Assembly (NCBI RefSeq): GCF_000577815.1
Contig: NZ_CBYM010000002.1
Location: 62,001 to 126,000, forward strand
Reading direction: 5' to 3'
DNA from: Clostridium saudiense
Lineage (GTDB): Bacteria; Bacillota; Clostridia; Clostridiales; Clostridiaceae
DNA: 64,000 nucleotides
The notes beneath the pieces are model-generated. The model saw nothing but the letters and a program-made list of their open reading frames with translations. It was not told the origin of the DNA and made no database searches. Positions 12,360-19,686 of the stretch are shown one piece after another. Every line of letters begins with the position of its first letter. The first letter of the stretch is position 1. A program made the translations under genes and the position numbers.

Positions 12360-12974
12360 TTATTGCTTCATCTCTTCAATTATTTTTTCTATATATTTAA
12401 TTTTTCTACCTTTAATATATAAATAAATTGGTATACTTGAAATAATCCCCATTATAGAACCACAAATAATATCCCACATAGTATCATGCAAACTATTATT
12501 TTGTGATAAAAAACCAAATAATTGATCCGTTGAAAATTCCCATATTTCCCAAACAGCCGCTCCTGCTATAGAAAATATAATAGAAAATAACACCGGTGCA
12601 TATCTTTTACATGTGCTCATTCCTTTTCCATCAGTTATATGTAAAAACAATATAAACCCTATCATTCCTACAATAATTCCCGATAATAAATGTAATATTT
12701 TATCATACATCGGAATTATTTCATAAAAATTAAAAACATTTCCTAAATACATTGATCCAACTATAAAAGAAAATATTAAATAAAAACTTATTCTCGATTT
12801 TCTTAAAAATGTTTTTTTATAAACAAAATACATAAGCCATAATGCTACTGCCATTAACCCTATTCTAAATAACTTACTTCCATCATAAAATATGAAATTG
12901 CATACTGCTGTAATTATTAATATTACCATTGTGATTATATTTATTATAAGAGCCTTATCTTTGACAAATCTCAT
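12360..12974 (-). CDS. YjdF/DUF2238-like membrane protein (204 aa)
   Basis: An integral membrane protein with about six hydrophobic segments. YDKILHLLSGI, AAVWEIWEF and HDTMWDIICGSIMG resemble the conserved core of the DUF2238 (YjdF) family, whose function is unknown. It lies 19 bp downstream of the rhomboid gene on the same strand, so they are probably co-transcribed. Family assignment is by motif memory and is moderately certain. Confidence 0.7.
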   Translation of the reverse strand: MRFVKDKALIINIITMVILIITAVCNFIFYDGSKLFRIGLMAVALWLMYFVYKKTFLRKSRISFYLIFSFIVGSMYLGNVFNFYEIIPMYDKILHLLSGIIVGMIGFILFLHITDGKGMSTCKRYAPVLFSIIFSIAGAAVWEIWEFSTDQLFGFLSQNNSLHDTMWDIICGSIMGIISSIPIYLYIKGRKIKYIEKIIEEMKQ

Positions 12975-12993
12975 TAGAAAACTCCTTTGAAAA

Positions 12994-13962
12994 TTAGTAT
13001 ATTTTCTTATTTTTTAATATGAGCGCTGAAATCATTCCAAATATTAATCCACCTATATGAGCTGAATTATCTATATTACTTATTGTTACACCTATTATAA
13101 TATTTATAACTATAACCTTAAATAAATTTATTATATACTCTTTTCCTATTCTGTCTCTATTTTCAATTCCAAACATAAGCATGGCTCCAAATAAGCCAAA
13201 TATTGCTCCAGATGCTCCTACACTTATAGAGTCTGAATTAAATATATAGCTAAACAAGCTAGCTCCTATAGCTGAAATTAAATATATTCCGATATATTTA
13301 ACCTTACCATAAGCATACTCTACCTCTGAACCAATTATTTTTAATGCATACATATTAAATGCTATGTGAGCTAATCCTCCATGTAAAAAGGCACATGTTA
13401 TTAACCTCCACGGTTGTCCATTATTTATTAATTCATTTACCTTTGCACCAAATACTAAAAGAGTATATGAATCTATATCATATATATTTCTAGATATAAT
13501 TGCTGTTAATAAATATATTAAAACATTTATAGCAATTAATATATATGTGATTAGATTATCCTTATATTTTAACTTTTTCTTTATTTCTTTTTGTTTACTA
13601 TTATTAAGAATAGAAACAAGTGGTTTACAGCTATTATCGCTGTAAACTACTTGTTGTTCTTTTTCTGAATAAATTATTTTATTATATCCCTGATGAATAA
13701 ATGATTCATATTCTCCTATTGCACAAATTACTACATTAAGTACTATCCTTAAAGAATAATGCTTTTCTAGAAAGGCCCTTGCTTCGTAATATTCAAAATT
13801 ACTTTCATTATCCTTACATACTATAACTGCATAAATAAAATCTTTATTTTCCATTATAGCAATCCATTTATTATTTTTTAAATATTCACTATAATAATCC
13901 TTAATGTAAAATCCAGCCTGTTTGGTTAAATCCTCAAATAATGTTTTTTCTAATTTATTCAT
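12994..13962 (-). CDS. Rhomboid-family intramembrane serine protease (322 aa)
   Basis: About 135 cytosolic residues precede a six-helix rhomboid domain. The domain shows the helix-2 motif HGGLAHIAFNMYAL, the catalytic serine in GASGAIFG (near residue 250) and the catalytic histidine in SAHIGGLIFG near the C-terminus. The first N-terminal segment resembles no domain I recognise. The protease cleaves substrates within or near the membrane. The gene ends 2 bp from the pepF stop-to-start junction (13962/13965), so it is in one operon with pepF. Confidence 0.9.
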   Translation of the reverse strand: MNKLEKTLFEDLTKQAGFYIKDYYSEYLKNNKWIAIMENKDFIYAVIVCKDNESNFEYYEARAFLEKHYSLRIVLNVVICAIGEYESFIHQGYNKIIYSEKEQQVVYSDNSCKPLVSILNNSKQKEIKKKLKYKDNLITYILIAINVLIYLLTAIISRNIYDIDSYTLLVFGAKVNELINNGQPWRLITCAFLHGGLAHIAFNMYALKIIGSEVEYAYGKVKYIGIYLISAIGASLFSYIFNSDSISVGASGAIFGLFGAMLMFGIENRDRIGKEYIINLFKVIVINIIIGVTISNIDNSAHIGGLIFGMISALILKNKKIY

Positions 13963-13964
13963 AC

Positions 13965-15761
13965 TTATATTTCTTTCTCTAACATATCTAACAATTCATT
14001 AAATCTGTCAATTGTTGCTTCTAAAGGCTTAGATGTAGTCATATCTACCCCTGCCTTCTTTAAAATTTCTATTGGATAATCACTTCCACCACTCTTTAGG
14101 AATCCAACATATTTCTCAACTGCATTAGGTTCATTATTTAATATACTCTTAGCAAATGCTGAAGCTGCTGCATAACCAGTTGCATATTGATATACGTAAA
14201 AATCACTATAAAAATGTGGTATTCTTGCCCATTCAATATCGATATCATTATCAACTACCATATCTGGGCCAAAATATTTAACATTTAGTTCATGCCACTT
14301 TGCATTGTAATCTTCTGCAGTTAGTGGAATACCTTTTTCAAAACTTTCATGTGTATATAATTCAAATTCTGCAAACATTAATTGTCTAAATACTGTAGTT
14401 CTTATTTGCTCTAATTCTTGATTTATTAAATAAAGCTTTTTCTTTTTATCAGTTTCTTTATTTATTAAATGGTGGATCAATAATGCTTCGTTTGTTGTTG
14501 ATGCAACTTCAGCACAGAATAAAGTATATCCAGCATAATAATAACTTTGTTCTTTTCTTGAATAATAAGAATGTATTGAATGACCCATTTCATGTACTAA
14601 TGTTGATACATCATTAAGTTCATAGTTATAATTTAATAAAACATATGGCTTAGTATCATATCCGCCCCATGAATAAGCTCCTCCACGTTTTCCTTTATTA
14701 ATATACTTATCTATCCATCCATCATTTATTCCACCTTGGAATATGTCTAAATATTCTTTACCTAAAGGTTGTAACCCTTCTACTGCCATTTCAACGGCTT
14801 TATCAAACTCCACTCTTTCTTTAGGCACTTCAATAACTGGAACATATAAGTCATACATATGCATTTCATCAACACCTAATAGTCTTTTCTTTAATGCTAC
14901 ATATCTATGAAGTGATGATAAATTTTTATCTATAGTTGCAATTGCATTAGTATAAACTTCTAATGGAATATCATTAGGCTTTAATGATGCTTCTAATGCA
15001 CTATTATAATGTCTTACTTTTGCCCCAAAGTTAAATACCTTAATAGAACTAGATAATGTTGTTGCCAATGTATTTTCAAAGTTTTTATATTCACCAAATA
15101 GTTTTTCAAATGCTACTTTTCTAACTTCTCTATCTTTTGATTTTATAAATGAAGAATAATTCCCTTCTGTTAATTCAACTACTTCTCCATCTTCATCTTT
15201 GATATTTCCAAACTTCATATCTGCATTAGTCATTATATTGTGTATTGCTGACGGTGCATCTAAACAATCTGAAGCAGCAGCCAATAATTCTTCTTCTTGC
15301 TTATTCAATACATGTGGTTTTTCTTTTAATATATTTTCCAATAAGAATTTATAAGGTTCTAATTCCTTATATTCATTCATTAACTTTTCAATTGTTCCAT
15401 CTGGAAGTGATAAAATTTCTGGTACAACATAAGCTGTGTATGTTGCATATTCAGCCATATATGCATCTATTTTATTCATCATTGCTTGATAAGTTGTATT
15501 ACTAGTATCCTCATCACTTCTTAAATGAGCATATATATATACTTTTTCTGCTTTTCTTGAAATTTTTTCGTTTACTTCAAAATATTCAATTAAAGTTTTG
15601 CCATCTCCTAATTTGCCTTCAAATTCTTTTAGTTTGGGAGCTTCTTCTTGTAATTCCTTATACTCCTTTTCCCAAGCCTCATCACTAGAATAAATTTCAT
15701 TTACAGTCCACTTATCCTTTTCTTGTATTTCCTCTCTTTTCTTCACAACCTTACTTTCCAT
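13965..15761 (-). CDS. pepF: Oligoendopeptidase F (598 aa)
   Basis: An M3B zinc metallopeptidase that cleaves short peptides in the cytosol. The zinc motif HEMGH begins at residue 390 (LVHEMGHSIHS), and the third ligand is in the downstream segment FCAEVASTTNEAL. Length and N-terminal region are typical of PepF. A ribosome site (GGGAGGAG) lies upstream of the ATG but rather far from it. It is followed by the rhomboid gene in the same operon. Confidence 0.92.
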   Translation of the reverse strand: MESKVVKKREEIQEKDKWTVNEIYSSDEAWEKEYKELQEEAPKLKEFEGKLGDGKTLIEYFEVNEKISRKAEKVYIYAHLRSDEDTSNTTYQAMMNKIDAYMAEYATYTAYVVPEILSLPDGTIEKLMNEYKELEPYKFLLENILKEKPHVLNKQEEELLAAASDCLDAPSAIHNIMTNADMKFGNIKDEDGEVVELTEGNYSSFIKSKDREVRKVAFEKLFGEYKNFENTLATTLSSSIKVFNFGAKVRHYNSALEASLKPNDIPLEVYTNAIATIDKNLSSLHRYVALKKRLLGVDEMHMYDLYVPVIEVPKERVEFDKAVEMAVEGLQPLGKEYLDIFQGGINDGWIDKYINKGKRGGAYSWGGYDTKPYVLLNYNYELNDVSTLVHEMGHSIHSYYSRKEQSYYYAGYTLFCAEVASTTNEALLIHHLINKETDKKKKLYLINQELEQIRTTVFRQLMFAEFELYTHESFEKGIPLTAEDYNAKWHELNVKYFGPDMVVDNDIDIEWARIPHFYSDFYVYQYATGYAAASAFAKSILNNEPNAVEKYVGFLKSGGSDYPIEILKKAGVDMTTSKPLEATIDRFNELLDMLEKEI

Positions 15762-15797
15762 ATCAATTCCTAGCCTATCTTTATAGGCTCCTCCCTT

Positions 15798-16196
15798 CTA
15801 ATTATACTCTTCTTCTTTGCCTTCAATGTCACTAAAAGCTTTTTCCATTGCTTCTTCGATTAAATCAATACATAATGCTAATTTTTCACTTATGTACTCA
15901 CGATTATCCTCATATTTAAATTTTACTAAATATGTAGGATTATATTCATCTTCAACCTCTTCAATTTCAAATCCTTCTTCTTCAAATAAGTTCATATTAA
16001 ATACATCATATATTGCAGAGTATTCCCATTCTTCAACATCTTTATTTGTATCAAATTTTATATAAACTTTATCATCTAAAACGTAAAAGCTTTTTATATA
16101 CTCTGCACCTTCAGATACATTGTAACTTCCAATTTCCTTAACTACAAAACCTGTTTCTTTATCTTTTTCCATTAATATTAAGCTTGAATAATCCAT
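15798..16196 (-). CDS. Conserved clostridial protein of unknown function (132 aa)
   Basis: A soluble acidic protein beginning MDYSSLILMEKDKETGFVV and ending in a glutamate-rich tail. No catalytic motif, signal peptide or membrane segment is seen. It resembles proteins grouped as DUF6762 in clostridia, but I hold that only as a possibility. It lies 37 bp upstream of pepF on the same strand and may be co-transcribed with it. AAGGAGAATATTATT precedes the ATG. Confidence 0.7.
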   Translation of the reverse strand: MDYSSLILMEKDKETGFVVKEIGSYNVSEGAEYIKSFYVLDDKVYIKFDTNKDVEEWEYSAIYDVFNMNLFEEEGFEIEEVEDEYNPTYLVKFKYEDNREYISEKLALCIDLIEEAMEKAFSDIEGKEEEYN

Positions 16197-16358
16197 AATA
16201 ATATTCTCCTTTTACTTATCTTTATCTTTTTTAATTTGTATTTTAATTTATTGTATCTTCATTATAAGTTTAGTGTATTAAATATACAATATTTTCTTTA
16301 CTTATTTACATATTATGGTAATATATAAATATATAGTTTCTTTAATGGAGGTAGCTTT

Positions 16359-16808
16359 ATGGATACTGTAAATACATTAAAAAATAAAAATGTAATTAAA
16401 TTACGTAGTAAAAAATTACGCAGTAAAAAACTACGTATTCAAAAAACTAAAAAGTTTGCAACACTCTGTATTATATTGCTATCACTACTTATTATAGGAA
16501 CCTCCATAAAAAATATGTATGTATATTTCAGATGTTCTGATTTTATTTATTCTCTAGATTATTATTTTACACATTGGAAAGATAAAGATCTTAGACTTAT
16601 TGAAGTTGATTCTTTTTCTGTATTATCTAAAACTAATAATACTGTTGAAATAGAAGCTTATGGATTTGCTTATAAAAAACCTTACAAAGAGACTTATTTA
16701 ATTGGAACTTTTATCGAAGATGATAAAGGGCGTTGGCATATGGAATCAGTCAAACTTAAAAATGAAGAATCTAAAATAGAAAATGAAGAAGATGTTATTA
16801 CTAATTAA
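16359..16808 (+). CDS. Small single-pass membrane protein with a repeated basic N-terminus (149 aa)
   Basis: The first 28 residues are strongly basic and iterate KLRSKKLRSKKLR. A hydrophobic segment FATLCIILLSLLIIGTSI (about residues 29-46) follows, then an extracellular domain of about 100 residues. The positive-inside rule puts the N-terminus in the cytosol. No family is recognised. GGAGG lies upstream of ATG 16359, and a bidirectional terminator follows. The DNA for the basic region is itself a short tandem repeat. Confidence 0.72.
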   Translation: MDTVNTLKNKNVIKLRSKKLRSKKLRIQKTKKFATLCIILLSLLIIGTSIKNMYVYFRCSDFIYSLDYYFTHWKDKDLRLIEVDSFSVLSKTNNTVEIEAYGFAYKKPYKETYLIGTFIEDDKGRWHMESVKLKNEESKIENEEDVITN

Positions 16809-16811
16809 TAT

Positions 16812-16847
16812 AAAAAATGCACACCTATAAAATGGTGTGCATTTTTT
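16812..16847. terminator. Bidirectional terminator
   Basis: The arms AAAAAATGCACACC (16812-16825) and GGTGTGCATTTTTT (16834-16847) give a perfect 14-bp stem between two convergent genes. Confidence 0.9.
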
Positions 16848-16848
16848 A

Positions 16849-17118
16849 TTAAGATTCTAATAAATTATCAAACTCTCTACTTACATTCCAAGTATGATAG
16901 TTATTTCCTTCTTTAGTGTGATTTTCTATAAAATCTTCTAAATTAACTTCAACCTCAGTAAATTCATCCAATTCAATCTTAACAGTATCATCTTCAGTAA
17001 ATTCGATACTAGTAATTTCTCCTTGTTCTATTTCTTCACTACCATAGTGAAATATTACTCCTAATTCTACTAATGTATCATAGCTTTCCATTAATTTTTC
17101 AACTTTATCTTTTGTCAT
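16849..17118 (-). CDS. Small acidic protein of unknown function (89 aa)
   Basis: Begins MTKDKVEKLMESYDTLVELG and is rich in Glu and Asp, with a predicted helix followed by a beta-rich segment. No motif is recognised. It starts 10 bp after the histidine-kinase remnant on the same strand, preceded by AAGGAGAAGA. It may once have been co-transcribed with the kinase. Confidence 0.6.
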   Translation of the reverse strand: MTKDKVEKLMESYDTLVELGVIFHYGSEEIEQGEITSIEFTEDDTVKIELDEFTEVEVNLEDFIENHTKEGNNYHTWNVSREFDNLLES

Positions 17119-17128
17119 GTTCTTCTCC

Positions 17129-17578
17129 TTATACTATTACTTTCAAGAATATTATATTAAAAATTGTACCTTTTTCAAGCTCACTTTTTACATTTATACT
17201 TCCACCATGAGCTTCCATTATCTTTTTACTTAGTGATAATCCAATTCCTATACTCTTAGGATTTATAGAATTTTTTCCTTTATAAAACCTCTTGAATATA
17301 TTTTTAAGTTCACATTCATCTATACCTTCACCATTATCGCCTATTGTAATACTAATAGACATAGGTGTTTCTTCAAGAATAATTTTAATTTCCCCATCAA
17401 TACTAGTATGCTCTATAGCATTTTTTATTATATTACTTAAGCCTTCAGCAATCCACTTTTTATCATGAAAATAATATCCTTCACTATTAAGCGCTAACTC
17501 TATACTTTGATTTTTATCATTAGCACTTACTTTTAACGGTGCTACAGCATACTTTATACTTTCACTAAGTGGTATCAT
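17129..17578 (-). pseudogene. Remnant of a sensor histidine kinase: ATPase domain only
   Basis: Encodes only a HATPase_c domain: N-box NIIKNAIEH, G1 box DNGEGID, F-box FKRFYKG and G2 box GIGLSLSKKIMEAHGG. Sensor, membrane, HAMP and His-box (DHp) parts are absent. The frame stays open upstream to a TGA near 17633 and still encodes kinase-like sequence (LLHYVRIES), so the 5' part was lost rather than never present. A 10-bp inverted repeat (17621-17630/17639-17648) marks the break. No response regulator is adjacent. Translation of a short ATPase protein remains possible. Confidence 0.75.
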
Positions 17579-17654
17579 TTCTTTATTATAACTTACTGCA
17601 TTACTTTCTATTCTTACATAGTGAAGTAGATTTATTTTTCTACTTCACTTTTTA

Positions 17655-18146
17655 CTATTTATACTTAATAGCTTTATAAATATAAAATCCAATGCTACCA
17701 AATAAGATAAATAAAGATATAGGCAAAAATATTATTGATAAATTTTTACCACTACTCATTGCTGTTGATATACTCATTTGAATATAAAAGAAAATTGCTA
17801 TTGTTTCTACATTTAGTACCCTAATAAAAGTACTTGCCATTAAATATTGCTTTTCTTTATTTCTTGGATTTATTTCAACCGGATAATTATATACCTGTGG
17901 AAACTTAGATAAAATTGCTATTCCTATATAACTCATTAATGCTATAGGCAACAAAATAAATATTGTATTTTTAGAACCATAAGCATCAACTTCCCCCTTA
18001 AAATTGTAATGAGTTGGTATTATATCTGGTGCCTTTCCCCAGTATATAAAAGTCATAATTACTAATGCTACAGCTAAAATTAATCCTATAATATCAAGAC
18101 ATTTATTAATCTTCTTATATTTATCCTTTATATCATATTTTCTCAT
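17655..18146 (-). CDS. DUF1648-type membrane protein (163 aa)
   Basis: Four hydrophobic segments are visible. After the first comes APDIIPTHYNFKGEVDAYGSKN, which is the DUF1648 signature also found in SdpI-type immunity proteins. The function here is unknown. The frame is open to ATG 18176, but the extra residues (MGIGGESRLI) include the GGAGGAG purine tract, so ATG 18146 is preferred although the spacing is long. It is unclear whether it was part of the neighbouring kinase's operon. Confidence 0.7.
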   Translation of the reverse strand: MRKYDIKDKYKKINKCLDIIGLILAVALVIMTFIYWGKAPDIIPTHYNFKGEVDAYGSKNTIFILLPIALMSYIGIAILSKFPQVYNYPVEINPRNKEKQYLMASTFIRVLNVETIAIFFYIQMSISTAMSSGKNLSIIFLPISLFILFGSIGFYIYKAIKYK

Positions 18147-18176
18147 TATTAATCTACTCTCTCCTCCAATACCCAT

Positions 18177-18472
18177 TCTTTATCTTGTATTTGCATTATA
18201 ATAACCAATTACCATTTCACATAATATATATTAGTAATATATCGTTAATTCATCAAATTAAAAATCAGCTTTTAATATCTTATCTCCTAATTATTTTAAT
18301 AATATATTTAATTATTTATTACTACTTAAATGGTACAATATAACACTAGCATTCCTCAACCCTTTCCATATTACAAATCCCCTAAATATTTCAAATTATT
18401 TACTATTTAAATTTAATGATATAAAATATCTTTATGGTTATTTTTGGAATTTTATTAAAGGAGGTTATATCT
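18177..18472. other. Intergenic region between divergent genes
   Basis: About 296 bp of AT-rich sequence between divergent genes. It should hold two promoters. I see no RNA gene or repeat in it. Confidence 0.4.
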
Positions 18473-19330
18473 TTGATAGGAGTTATTGATGTAGGTGGTG
18501 GACTTAGAGGAATATATGGCGCAGGAGTTTTTGATTTTTGCCTAGATAATAATATTAATTTTGATTATGGAATAGGTGTTTCTGCTGGAAGTGCTAATAT
18601 TGCATCATTTTTAGGAAAACAAAAGGGACGAAACTTAAAGTTTTACTCTGAATACATTTTTAGAAAAGAATATATGAGCTTTCACAACCTTTTTAGGAAT
18701 GGTTCTTATATTGATTTAGATTATGTTTATAGTTGACTTTCAAATTCTAATTGTGAAAACCCCCTTAATTATGATGGAATTATAAAATCAAATAGTATTT
18801 TTAAAATTGTAGCTACTAATTCATTAACCGGAGATACTATTTATTTTGATAAAAGTTCATTATCTAAGGATGACTATGATGTTTTTAAAGCTTCTTGTTG
18901 TATACCTATTGTTTGTAAGCCCTACACTATTGATGGTATTAATTATTTTGATGGTGGCCTTTCAGACCCTCTTCCTATAAAAAAAGCTATTAATGATGGA
19001 TGTGATAAAATAGTACTTATACTTACTAAGCCTGTTGGCTTTGATGAACCTGATAAAACTGATAGAATATTAGCAAAATTACTTAATAAAACTTATCCAA
19101 TTGCTTCTCAAAAACTTCTTAATAGACATAAAAAATATAACGAGGGTATTGAAATAGCATTAAAATATCAATCTCAAAACAAAGCTTTAATAATAGCTCC
19201 TGCTGATTGCTGTGGTGTAAATACATTAACTAAAAAATCAGAAAATTTACTACAACTTTATAATAAAGGTTATAAAGATTCCGAATCACTATTAAGCTTC
19301 ATCAAATCTGATTCTCAAGCAATTGTTTAA
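18473..19330 (+). pseudogene. Patatin-like phospholipase interrupted by one in-frame TGA
   Basis: A TTG start at 18473 follows AAAGGAGG by a good spacing. The frame runs 286 codons to TAA at 19328 but has TGA at 18734-18736. Patatin signatures sit on both sides: oxyanion loop DVGGGLRGIYG and nucleophile elbow GVSAGS before the stop, and the catalytic aspartate motif YFDGGLSDPLP after it. Everything except that codon looks intact, so this is a recent nonsense mutation, a sequencing error or a rare readthrough. The serine and aspartate of the dyad would be on separate products. Confidence 0.85.
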
Positions 19331-19356
19331 CTAAAAAAAGTGTTGTTCACTTTTTT

Positions 19357-19452
19357 CAGTTAGTAGTTAAGGAATAAATTCAGCTAACTGAATTCTAAAA
19401 ATATATAACCAAAAAAAACTACTAGCAATTTGATCCTTAACTACTAACTAAA
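19357..19452. repeat. Dispersed intergenic inverted-repeat element, copy 3
   Basis: Perfect 16-bp terminal inverted repeats, AGTTAGTAGTTAAGGA and TCCTTAACTACTAACT, enclose about 60 bp with an inner short palindrome (TTCAGCTAACTGAA). It lies between the patatin pseudogene stop and the severed 3' end of ybaK. Confidence 0.75.
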
Positions 19453-19464
19453 TTTATGCATAAT

Positions 19465-19636
19465 TTATATAATGTCTGCAGTAGTGAATCTTATTACTTT
19501 TGAAAGCTCAGAAAGAGACATTTCTACTTGATATCCAATTTTTCCAGCACTAAATATAATCGTGTCATAATCTTCAGCTGAAATATCTATAACAGTTTTA
19601 AAAAACTTTTTCATTCCAATTGGTGAGCATCCACCA
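19465..19636 (-). pseudogene. Severed 3' part of the host ybaK/EbsC-type gene
   Basis: Read on the minus strand, this encodes GGCSPIGMKKFF, then IIFSAGKIGYQV, and ends at TAA 19465-19467. This is the C-terminal third of a YbaK/EbsC-type aminoacyl-tRNA deacylase. It lacks a start. It fits in frame and content onto the 5' part at 56025-56348, which ends at the same YIHGGC point. The prophage therefore split one gene of about 158 codons. Confidence 0.85.
19628..19636. other. Left attachment core (attL)
   Basis: CATCCACCA is identical to 56044-56052. Left of it is ybaK coding sequence; right of it begins the phage-end sequence CTTTTTATTTATATACTAA. The exact crossover dinucleotide is not known. 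Confidence 0.75.
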
Positions 19637-19686
19637 CTTTTTATTTATATACTAATAATCAATTATTTTAATATAAATATATTTTA

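Noticed and set aside
18734-18736. TGA in the patatin gene as a selenocysteine codon
   Set aside because: No selenocysteine-insertion hairpin is apparent directly after it, and patatins are not selenoproteins; a nonsense mutation is simpler.
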